From Atriophallophorus winterbourni (Eukaryota; Platyhelminthes; Trematoda; Plagiorchiida; Microphallidae): a stretch of 64,000 bases of DNA. The position numbers were made by a program, and so were the translations under genes. The stretch covers positions 1-64,000 of the forward strand of contig JACCGJ010000240.1 in NCBI GenBank assembly GCA_013407085.1. Reading direction: 5' to 3'. Positions 21,079 to 32,710 of this stretch are shown here, piece by piece; the first letter of the stretch is position 1; every line of letters begins with the position of its first letter. Below the pieces are notes generated by a model. It saw nothing but the letters and a program-made list of their open reading frames with translations. It did no database searches and had not been told where the DNA came from.

Positions 21079-24000
21079 CTGTTCTACTGAGAAACTCGGT
21101 TGGGGGGTTTCACCGGGAGCGGCGGAAGAACGCATGTGTGATGGGGCCTCGAATGTTTCACCGATGTCCTGAATCAGGTGACGAATACGAGCGCCAATTT
21201 TAGGCAAGGCAGTATTGGAAAGATGATAAGCAAGTCGTTGGGTTTTGATAGGTACAAATGATCGAGGGAACTAGGTAAAAAATCCAAAACAATAAACGGG
21301 CTATTGTAACCTTACCTAGAATAAGGTATGGTATGGTATGAAAGCACAAGCCTGATCCAGGCAAAGTGCCGCACAGTCAGAGACTACACGTGGGCTAAGA
21401 TACTGTCAGGTTGCCCAGGCCTAGACAGATATGAGGGGGAAATAGAAGTGGTAGTGAGACTCCAGCGTGTTTCAGCATGCAGCTCACTACCGTTGGCCAA
21501 TCAATTTAGCACGATGTTAGCCGCACAGCACATAAATGCTGCACGATTGCACATCCTAGAATAAGGAAACGGAGGTGGGCACAGCTAGAACGTTGCTAAG
21601 TTGGTGTGACAGGTGAGTTGGGGGCAAATGCAACAAACACGAGAGACAGAGTTATAAAGAGACACCAACGAAGAAAACAAACAAGCAATGCTCAAACGAT
21701 TGTCAAATAGAAGCTGCATAACTAAGCAGTTCCCACTGGTGTCCATCAGTTAAGGCGACGGGTACCCGAGTACATCAAGCATTCGATGGACAGTACATCG
21801 ATAGGACTGCTTGTTCGCATAACCTGTTGGATGCCGAAATAAACCACTGGGGGGCCAGCCAATGACTTGGAATATTGGAGGTGAAAAAGTTGGCCACATC
21901 ACTAAGCTCAGTGGAAAGTATTTACTTGCCTCGGGGTGGTCAGTAGACCTTCCAAATAAGACTTCAAACTAAAGAGGTTATTCCTTTTTCTAACGTTTTA
22001 AAAAATAAAAAAAATCGTACGCATCTTGCTTCTTTGTTTGTCTGGTAATCTCCGCATTACAAGTTAGCACGGCACCTGAATCCAAGCAAGCGCTTCAGGA
22101 CAAAGATAATCGAGAATGATCGTGGAGTGAATTGCGATTCACGTCAGAAGAACCCTCCCCAATACACCAAACAGTGTGCATCTAGCATCAAACTCGAAAT
22201 GGGATTGTGAGTCGACGCATATATCACTATAGGAAATCTTGGTGCGGTCACAGCTGCGCCAATGAATACTAACAATAATAATATTCCAATTTATTTACAA
22301 AAAGATAATGCTGGGATGACACTCTGAAGCATGACCAGTGTCACAGAACAAAGCGGAGTTTCCTATGTTGACGTTGTAGTGGACGATACCAGCACACTGG
22401 ATGACAATAAATGTCAAAGTGACGTTAGATGGTGTACTACGAGGAAGCGGAATGAGTTACGTAATACCATATAAATGAAAGTAGGATAGAAGTATGAAAA
22501 AAGGTAGCATGCAATGTCGCAGATCGGTATGGAATGATGTGACATCAATTTGACAAACGAATACAATCAGAGAACGAGATAGTACATCAAGACTGCAACT
22601 TATTGCGGCTCATTATCGGCAACAAGATGTTAGATGGGAACAGAAGTACAAGGCAAAAACCACACTAACCTGCGTAGAAGCTTGTACAGCCTCATCGTTC
22701 AATGGAACCTACAACGAAAAGGTTCAAGCATGAGTTAAAACCAAAAAGAGAAAAGCTAAACAACCACTCCGCTTGTTGAAAATGTACGAACGATGCGCAA
22801 CAATTCCGCCAAAAACAAAACACACAGAGTGATGCATTTTTACTGCAAACGAATTAGTGGATATTAAGGTTTTGAATAGTGGCTCGATTGGTGCCCCTAT
22901 GTTCGCAGTAGTAAGTGGATTCTGTACGATCTGAATCGTCAGTGTTTATGCACACACACGGATCTAACTGTGTATGAAATCGAAAATCTCGAATCTCACT
23001 CAAAGTTTGACTGCACAAAAGCGGGCATAGTTAGACGAGTTCGCTGCTGCAAGTCGCCCGGGTGACAATCAACGTAACACGACAGGTGTAAGGCCAACTC
23101 GCTAACAGGTAGCGGGGAAATTGAAACTTAATAAGCGATGGCAGTTATGTACTTGCTACCGGTGTAATGCTGTTCATCATGATGATGAATAAAAATTGTA
23201 AGCAATATGACAATTCAAGCACCAAATCGAAGTCACGAACGAGAAGCTGGTCTATTTGCCGATAAGTGACACACAGTCAGTTTTGCTCACAAACCCCGCA
23301 ATTATACTTCACAACCGGCAGTCGGTAGGATTAGGTTCAGTGAACCGTGGGGGATAGATTCAATTTATCATTGGAACTAATGAAGACAGAAGGTATGGTA
23401 TGATGGTATGAAAGCACAAGCCTGATCCAGGCAAAGTGCTGCACAGTCAGAGACTGCACGTGGGCTAGGATACTGTCAGGTTGCCCAGGCCTAGACAGAT
23501 ATGAGGGGGAAGACAGAAGACCTACGTATAAATTTAGGTGACTGGNNNNNNNNNNNNNNNNNNNNNNNNNNNNNNNNNNNNNNNNNNNNNNNNNNNNNNN
23601 NNNNNNNNNNNNNNNNNNNNNNNNNNNNNNNNNNNNNNNNNNNNNNNNNNNNNNNNNNNNNNNNNNNNNNNNNNNNNNNNNNNNNNNNNNNNNNNNNNNN
23701 NNNNNNNNNNNNNNNNNNNNNNNNNNNNNNNNNNNNNNNNNNNNNNNNNNNNNNNNNNNNNNNNNNNNNNNNNNNNNNNNNNNNNNNNNNNNNNNNNNNN
23801 NNNNNNNNNNNNNNNNNNNNNNNNNNNNNNNNNNNNNNNNNNNNNNNNNNNNNNNNNNNNNNNNNNNNNNNNNNNNNNNNNNNNNNNNNNNNNNNNNNNN
23901 NNNNNNNNNNNNNNNNNNNNNNNNNNNNNNNNNNNNNNNNNNNNNNNNNNNNNNNNNNNNNNNNNNNNNNNNNNNNNNNNNNNNNNNNNNNNNNNNNNNN

Positions 24001-27000
24001 NNNNNNNNNNNNNNNNNNNNNNNNNNNNNNNNNNNNNNNNNNNNNNNNNNNNNNNNNNNNNNNNNNNNNNNNNNNNNNNNNNNNNNNNNNNNNNNNNNNN
24101 NNNNNNNNNNNNNNNNNNNNNNNNNNNNNNNNNNNNNNNNNNNNNNNNNNNNNNNNNNNNNNNNNNNNNNNNNNNNNNNNNNNNNNNNNNNNNNNNNNNN
24201 NNNNNNNNNNNNNNNNNNNNNNNNNNNNNNNNNNNNNNNNNNNNNNNNNNNNNNNNNNNNNNNNNNNNNNNNNNNNNNNNNNNNNNNNNNNNNNNNNNNN
24301 NNNNNNNNNNNNNNNNNNNNNNNNNNNNNNNNNNNNNNNNNNNNNNNNNNNNNNNNNNNNNNNNNNNNNNNNNNNNNNNNNNNNNNNNNNNNNNNNNNNN
24401 NNNNNNNNNNNNNNNNNNNNNNNNNNNNNNNNNNNNNNNNNNNNNNNNNNNNNNNNNNNNNNNNNNNNNNNNNNNNNNNNNNNNNNNNNNNNNNNNNNNN
24501 NNNNNNNNNNNNNNNNNNNNNNNNNNNNNNNNNNNNNNNNNNNNNTTATCATTGGAACTAATGAAGACAGAAGGTATGGTATGATTGTATGAAAGCACAA
24601 GCCTGATCCAGGCAAAGTGCCGCACAGTCAGAGACTGCACGTGGGTTAAGATATTGTCAGGTTACCCAGGCCTAGACAGATATGAGGGGGGGATAGAAAT
24701 GGTATGGTATGAAAGCACAAGCCTGATCCAGGCAAAGTGCCGCACAGTCAGAGACTGCACGTGGGCTAAGATACTGCCAGGTTGCCCTGGCCTAGACAGA
24801 TATGAGGGGGGAGACAGAAGACCTACGTATAAATTTAGGTGACTGGTAGAAATTTGGGATGATGTTGACGTGTAAAGTGCAAAGCAGGAAGATTTCATCA
24901 AAGCACTGCCACAGTCGAAGGAGAATCGGTTGGTTTTTATTTGGGAAAACACGCATCAACATGCCAGCGTGACCCACAATAAAAATTCAATGTTCGATAA
25001 GAATGAAATTTTACACCCTGATACAAATGAGAAAATAGGAAAACTGTGAGATTCACGTTTGTTCTTTGATTTATTTGGATGCATCATCATCAGCACGTAC
25101 AGCATTACACCGGTAGCAAGTATCGAATGCAAGTATGACACGTTAAAATCCGAAAACGATAAGAACGGGTTCGACCTAAAAAAAAGCTACGCAACCTGCG
25201 GAAGATTAAGAATAGACACCTCGGGATGAGGTGCCTACACCTCGAATCAAACAAGTGTTGGACACAGAAGGCAGGTGGTGAACATGACAATTAATTTTTA
25301 TTGAGTAAAACAGAACGATCAAATATTATTGAATTAAATAACGCAGTAAGGATAGGTATAATGAAATGAATGGCGTGTAGACAGAATAGCAAATATGAAA
25401 GAAAGAAACACTGACTCACACGTTCAGTCGTCTGCACGGCAAGATTTCTTCTAGTTTCTACTGCAGCTGGAGAAAGGAGCGAGCAACGGTGAACGATGAG
25501 AGAGTGTCACACCTATTATTGTGATAGTTGAAATAATTCATAGCGATTGTCAAATACAGCTACCAGCGAGTAATTAGATCACAGCAGATATAATTAAACT
25601 TTCCATAATACTAATGACCCTGGTTATTGTTATTTCGCCAAAAGACAGACTATTTGCAAATAATATTGATGGTTGCACAGAATGCGTTGTCCAACCTGAA
25701 AAACGAGTATATTCGAGAAAAATGTTCACTAACTAAAAATAATATCACACATACGAGGTTTCTATACCGTTAGCATTTGTAATTTTTACCTCAAATTTGA
25801 AAAGATTACTGCCATCATAATCAGGAACAGCATTACACCGATAGTAAATACCGATTGCTTAACTGTCTTACAACCACAAAATAAAATCCTATAAGATAGG
25901 GAATGGCAGGATTTAAAAAGCTACAGAATCTATAAAAGAATACGCACAAATAAACCGGGATGATGTGTGGGCACTTCGAATGGAACATGCACTTAATCGT
26001 TTTATGGACGACTAAGCGACACCAGCACTGCAAAGCATCATGGAAAGCTTTCCTCGTCACTTCACTTACCGCCATTAAACACGGTTTCGAGACATCCTGA
26101 AGTGTAACTAGCCACCGCAAAATCGGATCGCGGGGAACCCGGCACGGAAGACGGACTGCGCCGAATTTCGAAAAGCTTTTAGTTAGGGTCGTTAGCTGGA
26201 TATGCCATGTGATGGTTTGGCTATCACGAATTCTATGTGAATTGGATGCGGCGGTGAAAAAGAATCGGTTTCGGAAGTCGGTGGTCCCACTTAAAAAGCA
26301 TAGACAGTGGGAGATGACGCGCCTACAACTCGAATAATAGTGAGCACCACAATACAGTGTTCAAGTAAATTTTGGAGCGCGTAGAGAGATATCAAGACGG
26401 TAGAATCCACGCGCCTATCAATTCTATGCAGAAAAACTTCCCTCGTCAGTGCATGTAACAACACAAAAGATTAATCAAACGATCCAAAAAGATGCAACTC
26501 ACTAAGATTCAGTATTACTGTGTCGGTAAGATGTGGATAAAAAAGTATTCCACAAAAATCAATTGTCGACGACATAAAAAAGACGAGTATTCTTCACACA
26601 ACGGTACGTATATATGTGGGCTTACACACTGAGGGTAGATATAGCCGTGTTGTCATGCGGTAGACAGGGTTAAAACAAAGAAACAGTAGCAGTGAACGCT
26701 TTATCGAGTGACTGCAAATGAAAGCTCTGACATTGAACAATTTTCTAAGAAACAAGTTTATCGAAATTTCATCAAACAATCTGTTATCAGTAGTGACGTT
26801 TTGGGAGTTTACAAGATACGTACTTGTAACTGAGATAGCCTGGTCAACTTCTTTGTCTAGTTGAAGTTCAAGGAGACGTTGTCGGATGATGACCAAAGAA
26901 TTCATTACATCACTGATGGTTTCCACCTTCACTTCTTCAACGGGTACAGAGGAGGACTCTGAGCTAATGTGACAAGAGAAAAGAAAAATAGTTCCTGTTG

Positions 27001-30000
27001 CACAAAAACAGACCACACACAGAAATGTCCCAATTCCAAAATAAAGAGTCCTGTATAATCGGCTTAGCAAGAACGAATCATGAAAGACCATAGATTTTGA
27101 ATGATACGTACATAAAACAGTGTAATTAAATAAAAGAAAACTCAAATTATTTATCGCCATATAACACTGAGTTATTTGCATCCAGTTTAATAGATGTGTC
27201 TCATGTTGAATCCAATTTTCCACTTTGGAATGGCAACAAAGTTGGAGCGCTAGGGCATCCATGTTGCAGGTGTAGAATGACAAGTCTAGAGCTAAACAAA
27301 ATGTCACGCAATCTCTTGGACTGCTTCGATGAGATACTATCGGGTAGCTCATGACCTCATAAATATACGGGGAACGAGTGATGGCAGTTAGACTGCAATG
27401 CCTTCTTGGTTGTATCTAATTACCACTCGCGAGCAATGTAGCAATGTAATATGTACGGAACAGAAAAGCATAATTCCAAGCCCGCCCGAAGTATTGCGCT
27501 GTAAGAGCACTGGATTCAACACTGAGAATTTTGGAATTTATCTAATTGTTAATACCGAAAGCTCGCCCAGATTCGATTATAGAGATCACGTTGGTCCGCG
27601 GAGCAAATTACCGGATGTAGAAATTTAAACACGAGCGATATAAAACCCTTTCTATACCTTGCTGATCTGTCTTTGGACCTAGGTTGACGCCGCAGAAGAT
27701 CGTGAGTGTTTCTCAGGCTATAAAATGGGTATGAAGTTAACAAACTAGAGCCACGGCAGCAGAAATAGAGCGGTGGTAGTAACACAAGAGTATGCAGCGG
27801 TTTGAGGTGTTAGGAGTAGGTTACAGGTCTCCAATACAGGGAGTTTTCAAGAGAAATCATCAGAAGATAGAGCTCGGCATGCGAAACCAAAGCACCCGAG
27901 GTCAAGCTGAACCGAGAAACAAGAATTTCTGCTCGTTACCACCCGAAGTTGAAAAACTCACTCAGAAATTGATGGAATATTTGGAAATTACAACAATATC
28001 TACCGCGAGTATAGATTCCGTCACAGTAAAACACAAGCCAGGATCCAGACAAAGCGCCGCACAGTTAAAAACTGCACCTGGGCTAGGATACTGTCAGGTT
28101 GCCTAGGCCTAAGCATCATCATCATCATGAAGCTCAAGTCTGGCGCCAGAAAAGTGCAAAGCAACATGAATCAGGAAAAGCAGATAAGCAAGCGCGAAAA
28201 AAGAAAGAAAGCAAATTGAATGTACAAATGTAAATGCACAAAAAGCAGTTTGTTTTTGAATTTTGACTGCATGCTATTTTGTGACTTTTTAATTTTTTAA
28301 TTAAATATAGTAAAACCGGATAAAAATATAATTAAAAAGGTTTAGACAGATGTAAGATAAAATGGCAGTGAGACTAAAGTGCGTTTTCGCATGCAGCTCA
28401 GTAACGTTGGTGAATCAATGTAGCATGGTGTTACCTGCTTAGTAGTAAAATGATGCACAATTGCTTAAAGTGCACTATCTTTATTAGATCCTGGAACGCT
28501 TCAGACGACCCTGGAACGCCTCAGCTCATTTGGTTCTATGCTGGGGCTACGAATCAACACGCGCAAAACGAAGTATTTTACCACCGCCGCTGGACCTAAT
28601 CTGCCTCTCAAGATTGATGGCGAGAACGTGGAGATAGTGAACACTTTTCGTTACCTTGGTTCATCCGTGCTAACGTCAGGCCAAGCCAGGGATGAAATAT
28701 TGACCGGTGTACCAGCTGCGCGCACGGCGTTTTCGCGACTGCGTTGGGTTCTATTTAGCCGTAGGGAAATCATCCGACGTACAAAGTCAAGTGTTTACAG
28801 AGCGGCGATTCGTCCAGTTCTAACTTATGGATGCGAGACGTGGCCTGTGCGGGTGGAGGATATGCGGAAACTTGAGGTTTCCGACCAATGATGTCTCCGG
28901 CGCATCCTCAATGTCCGATGGGATGAGCGAGTAACGAATGACGATGATCGCCACCGTTGTTTTGATATCCCTCGCCCGAGTTTGATATTGCGACAACACC
29001 GACTGAGATTGTTTGGCCACATCTTTAGACGCTGAACTAACCAGGGTGACACTATCGCCGACACCCTGCGCCGAATGGCGTTGTTGTCGCGGAGGACAAG
29101 TGAGGACTTGGCTCGCCACCGTGAGATCGGATGTGGAGCTGCTTGGTCTACGATCGGTTTACGGATGACGCACGTGGGACCGGACCTGGCTTAAAATCTG
29201 CGCGGATCTCGCTTCTAACCGCCGAGTGTGGGTGGCTGCAATCGGTGACATCAACGAAGCCGACTCATCCTCCAGGAGGAGATAGTCGCACAAAAGTAAA
29301 GTAAGTAAGTAGATGATAATCAGGTGTCAATTGATGTGGCCCAGCGGTTCGATAGCCGGCTCTCGACCATAATTTGGACAAACGTTCACAGAAATCTAGA
29401 ATTCGAAAATGGGATAAGTCCCCCGAGAATATTTAAAATTATTGGTTTTATTAGGCGGGTGATCCGGGCACATACATGGCCTGCAAGAGAACAGTTTACT
29501 TGAAAACGGTAACTGCTCATTACGAGGTAGACTATGAATGGGTTTTGTAATATGTACGGAAGCGATATTAAATAGAATAAACACAGTTTCACATATAAAA
29601 ATCAGTCAAGATACAGCACTACAGCTAATTTATCACATAGATGAACCAGTAAAATCAAAGTTCACGGAATGAAAATATTAGGATCAAATGAACACACAAA
29701 AATATAATACTTACCCGTTTTCAAGTGCCCGTAAGGCTTGGAAAATTCCATGCAATTCAGTTGAAACTTTGTTTAACTCATCCTGTAAAAGACCGAGGTT
29801 TACTAACCTTGAAAGAATAATCAAAGTGAGCAGCCACAATACAAACTGAACACGGAGCCTATTCAAGTACAAGCCCACCGGAATCCTATTAAATTGATTC
29901 TGACAAAGGTAGAGCCCATGAAGCGACAATCCGGGTGGCTATGTTGTATGGATTTGAAAATCGAATACTGAGGAAAGGCGTTTGTGAATCTTCGACTAAC

Positions 30001-32663
30001 ACAATCTCAACACCACATAACACGTAGCGCAACCAATAACGAACCCCAACTATGGTATGGTATGAAAGCCAAGCCTGATCCAAAGAAAGTGCCGCACAGT
30101 CTAAGAATGCACGTGGGCTAAGATACTGTAAGATTGCCCAGGCCTAGACAGAAATGAGGAAGACAAAAGAAGAGAAAATGGTGGTGAGACTCCAGTCTAT
30201 TTCAGCATGCAGCTCAATACCTCTAGCCAATCAATTTAGCACGGTTAGCCGCACAGCACAAAGTACTGCACGTGTGAATTAAGATCGCGCTAAAATCACG
30301 TTGTGGTAAGCTTTTCTCAATCTTCTTTCCAAAGAAGTTTCGCTGATGATGTCATCTAGTTTGATGACGAAACGTCTGCAATCAACCATTCGAGTGCATA
30401 TAGGAAATGATCGATTTCTCAAAAATCCCACAAGTTCGCCGCAAAAAAATTTGCATAGGAGAGCACCAAAAACGTGATGTTCAAACACAGGGTTTTAGTC
30501 ATATGACACGTTGACAATCAAACACGCTATTGATGAACCTATAACAAAAAAGAAACTACAATCCATTCCAAACACTTACACTACACAACCGGTTGTTGGA
30601 TGTTTGCCGACGTAAGATTACATTCGGAGAGCAGTGATATCACATGGTCTAAACGAAAAACTTCACGAACCCCAACTACAAGTAGTTTTACCGTCAAAGC
30701 AAACTGATTATGAAAAGTGAGAGCATTGTTATCCTTTAAACTAAGCCATTTTGAGTTACACACGGTAAAAAACCCATTCAAAAAGGGATGGCTTAGCATC
30801 CATAATACATAGCCCCAACAGCGGAGTTTGTGCAAATTAGCTTTCTGAGCTAAGTCACTACTGCATGCTATACTTCGAAACGACGTCAGGTAAGTCCAAC
30901 GATGGCAGAATGAGAACAATTATGGAAAATATAGAATGATCTTACTTATTCATTTTTATAGATGCGTTTCCAGATTCTTACAACAAAACCAATAGAATAA
31001 TTGCCGTACGAAACTGACACTAAACATACACGACGAGCCTTTTTGATACCAAAGCCGGCGAAAGTTATCAAATGTCACTGCTAGCGCTGCAGTTAGTTGG
31101 ATAATATGACTATTAAAAACTAGCAGTGCATTATTTAGGTTTTGAAATCAAAGTGTAAGCTGTAGTACGGCGAAAAAACACGGAATGTGACGAAGATTCA
31201 AGAGTCCGTAGTTGTTAACAATGAATGTCTGGTTTATATACGATGAGCATTCGCGCTGTCATGTTAACTTTGAGTTAGGTGGTTTTGTGAAATAACCAAT
31301 AATAATAAAGAATGAAGGTAAAGAGTGACGTTTAGAAAGTGAAATGCAAAAAACTAATTAAAAAACAAAATCCGAAGAACTTTCACTCTAATATTAATAT
31401 ACGACCAATGTAATTTGGCACATGAGCAATCCGGACCACAAGAGTTGAACTCGTGAATATCATGGCAAAAGGATACTGTGAAAATTCTTTGTTTCAACAA
31501 TGAAAATAGATGGCCTCAGAAAGCACCATTATTGGTCGCTAAGAATGCGCAATGGAGCAGTTTCGTTGTTTTACTTTAGTATCAAGACGTTGCCAAAACC
31601 CGGTAGTTTACTGAATACAAAACTTGCGAGTTAAAACATAAACAATCAATCAAAAATTGTCAGTAATGTATGTATGCATGAAAACACAAGCCTGGTTTAG
31701 CAGGCATCTCATTAAAGTGGCCAGTTAATTTAGCATGCATGGATGAAACTGCAAGTCTGGATACAAGCAAGGCACTGCATAGTCAGAGACTGTGGGATAA
31801 AATACTGCCAGTGACCAGATTTAGATAGCAAAACGATGAAATGAAAAATGGCGTATAAGTAACTCGGCAATGTAGGTTCAACTAGTTTAGAGAGTCAATC
31901 AAGTATTTGCAATTTCGATTCGAAACTATAAAAAGAATATTACATTTCATTTAGGAGCCCAGATGATGAGATAATTCACCAGACACAGGCTAGCCGATAA
32001 GCCCGACCACGTTTTGGTGTTTGAATCAGTATAAAAACGGTTACGATAATAACTAAGAGATGGTCTGGTATAATACTAGAAAAGTGGCATGAAATGTCCA
32101 GAACAGGTTGTAAACTAGTTCGGCTGGACGAGAATAAAGACTTTCTAGATGTTTATCGTAACGAATTCACAATAAACTCAAGCGGCAAAGCAAACTGACT
32201 AACGCAAAAAAAATGCTCACCGAGGTTTCTTTTTTAGCATTTGAAATTGATTCTTTGAGTGACGCCATTTCCGCAAGAAGTGACTGCTTCTCCTCATTCT
32301 GAGCTACAAGTCGCGAACACAAACGCCTTGTATAGTTGGCTCTAACATTCTCGGTGCTGGTAACCTGAAAATAAAAACCAAAAAACACATACGTTGCTTT
32401 CAAGTGATTTCACCAAAGATTCGACGCTTGTTGATGCATCCGGATCAACATTTTGCAAAGTTACTGATAGTGCCGAACAAAGTTCATCTTTCAACAGTAC
32501 ATTGGATTGGTTGACAGCATCTTCAATCAATGAAAATTAGCTGAAAAAACTAACCCAGAGACTTGCTGAATAGATCAACGAGGACTGCGAGGCGATCAAG
32601 TAAGATTTGCTGAGAATTTGTACATTCTTCGTCAACAACAACGAAATCATCTTTCGGATCCAT
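21079..32663 (-). CDS. Spliced protein gene of unknown function (at least 7 exons, 3' end unresolved)
   Basis: Read from splice signals and codon phase on the minus strand. Exons: 32663-32555 (ATG; MDPKDDFVVVDEECTNSQQ), 32520-32393, 32364-32221, 29782-29715, 26963-26824, 25466-25420 and 21270-21079. Every junction has a GT donor and AG acceptor, and phases agree throughout: 1/2, 0, 0, 2/1, 1/2, 0. The first two introns are only 34 and 28 nt. The product is rich in heptad-like helices (VAQNEEKQSLLAEMASLKE; VMNSLVIIRQRLLELQLDKE), later RFPRSFVPIKTQRLAYHLSN, then a Pro/Ser-rich end. An optional phase-0 exon could lie at 29858-29808. I do not recognise the family; a coiled-coil scaffold or trafficking protein is a guess. 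Introns carry SINE-like copies, an RTE relic and the assembly gap. Confidence 0.6.
21327..21554 (+). repeat. SINE-like repeat, long form, with 12-bp target-site duplication
   Basis: A 228-bp unit: the usual core (aagcacaagcctgatccagg to cctagacagatatgaggggg) followed by a second module (gtgagactccagcgtgtttc to gctgcacgattgcacat). The 12-bp sequence cctagaataagg occurs at both edges, 21315-21326 and 21555-21566. It lies about 55 bp upstream of the splice acceptor of the exon at 21270 of the spliced gene. Confidence 0.82.
21567..23364. other. Intronic sequence of the spliced gene, no feature recognised
   Basis: No supported exon or RNA gene. A fragment of the (GAT)n-ending repeat family lies at about 23140-23195. 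Confidence 0.4.
23365..23545. repeat. Left edge of gap, duplicated on the right edge
   Basis: This 181-bp stretch, from ttatcattggaactaa to ggtgactgg, reappears at 24546-24846 with an extra SINE-like unit. It contains one SINE-like copy (23393-23508) flanked by gaagacagaag at 23382-23392 and 23509-23519. Confidence 0.85.
23393..23508 (+). repeat. SINE-like repeat with 11-bp target-site duplication
   Basis: A short-form copy ending gatatgaggggg. Flanking gaagacagaag occurs on both sides, which marks its insertion boundaries. Confidence 0.8.
23546..24545. other. Assembly gap of exactly 1000 N
   Basis: The round length suggests a placeholder, not a measured size. The same sequence flanks it on both sides. 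Long open frames that run through it are artefacts. Confidence 0.99.
24579..24810 (+). repeat. Two tandem SINE-like units at the right edge of the gap
   Basis: Two complete units follow one another (about 24579-24690 and 24700-24810), separated by atagaaat. The flanks (gaagacagaag on the left, agacagaagacctacg on the right) are the same as around the single unit left of the gap. Confidence 0.8.
25085..25260 (-). repeat. Dispersed repeat ending in (GAT)n
   Basis: On the minus strand it runs from 'gattcgaggtgtaggcacct' to 'gctaccggtgtaatgctg' and a gat run, as at 6770-7005. Confidence 0.5.
25805..26020 (-). repeat. Dispersed repeat, divergent copy
   Basis: On the minus strand it contains 'catgttccattcgaagtgcc', a tttatagatt section and 'ctatcggtgtaatgctg', the same order as at 6770-7005. 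It continues upstream to about 26110 with less certain similarity. Confidence 0.45.
26964..28010. other. Intronic sequence of the spliced gene
   Basis: The minus-strand open frame 27352-26594 continues through the acceptor of the exon at 26963, but its upstream part has no family resemblance and looks like intron. Nothing else recognised. Confidence 0.4.
28015..28110 (+). repeat. Degraded SINE-like unit
   Basis: Recognisable by 'acacaagccaggatccagac', 'cgccgcacag' and 'gatactgtcaggttgcctag', with many substitutions. The second module of the long form follows at about 28363-28460, after an AT-rich insert. Confidence 0.6.
28500..29310 (+). mobile_element. RTE-like LINE relic, 3' part
   Basis: The frame 28538-28891 encodes LGLRINTRKTKYFTTA, VNTFRYLGSSV and LTYGCETWPVRVEDMRKLEV, the typical end of an RTE reverse transcriptase. 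A TGA and frame changes follow, with RLFGHIF at about 29010. It ends with 'aaagtaaagtaagtaagtag', a short simple repeat as at RTE 3' ends. It is 5'-truncated, on the strand opposite to the gene whose intron it occupies. Confidence 0.78.
30053..30270 (+). repeat. SINE-like repeat, long form
   Basis: Contains the core (ggtatgaaagccaagcctga to gacagaaatgaggaag) and the second module (gtgagactccagtctatttc to gcacaaagtactgcacg). No clear target-site duplication was found. Confidence 0.7.
30331..30386 (+). ncRNA. Hammerhead ribozyme-like motif
   Basis: CTGATGA (30343-30349), a perfect 6-bp stem GTCATC/GATGAC closed by tagttt (30351-30368), then GAAA (30369-30372) and CGTC (30373-30376). This is the core order of a type I hammerhead with a minimal palindromic helix III (ACGT), as in Penelope-like elements. 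One unpaired T follows CTGATGA and helix I is weak, so activity is doubtful. Confidence 0.45.
31680..31830 (+). repeat. Degraded SINE-like unit or units
   Basis: Begins tgtatgcatgaaaacacaagcctgg, is interrupted, then resumes gcaagtctggatacaagc to ctgccagtgaccagatttag. An old copy of the family. Confidence 0.45.
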
Positions 32664-32710
32664 TGCAAAATATATGAAAATAGGTTCAAACCCCCGCTTT
32701 GACCTACAAA

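Noticed and set aside
23491..24640. Open frames of more than 340 codons on both strands
   Set aside because: They run through the 1000-N gap; apart from a few terminal codons from SINE-like repeats they contain no sequence.
20524..24810. Hammerhead ribozyme inside the SINE-like units, as in schistosome Sm-alpha elements
   Set aside because: The unit has cctgatcc but no CTGANGA core followed by a stem and GAAA; the family is different.
26594..27352. A 252-codon minus-strand gene
   Set aside because: Only 26963-26824 has splice sites and phase agreement with neighbours; the flanking parts look like intron translated by chance.
29889..30083. Minus-strand frame of 64 codons as an exon of the spliced gene
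   Set aside because: No acceptor and donor flank it in a phase that fits exons 32221 and 29782, and part of it is antisense SINE-like sequence.
30279..30488. Minus-strand 69-codon exon
   Set aside because: It overlaps the hammerhead-like repeat, whose homologue at 50.4 kb is non-coding.
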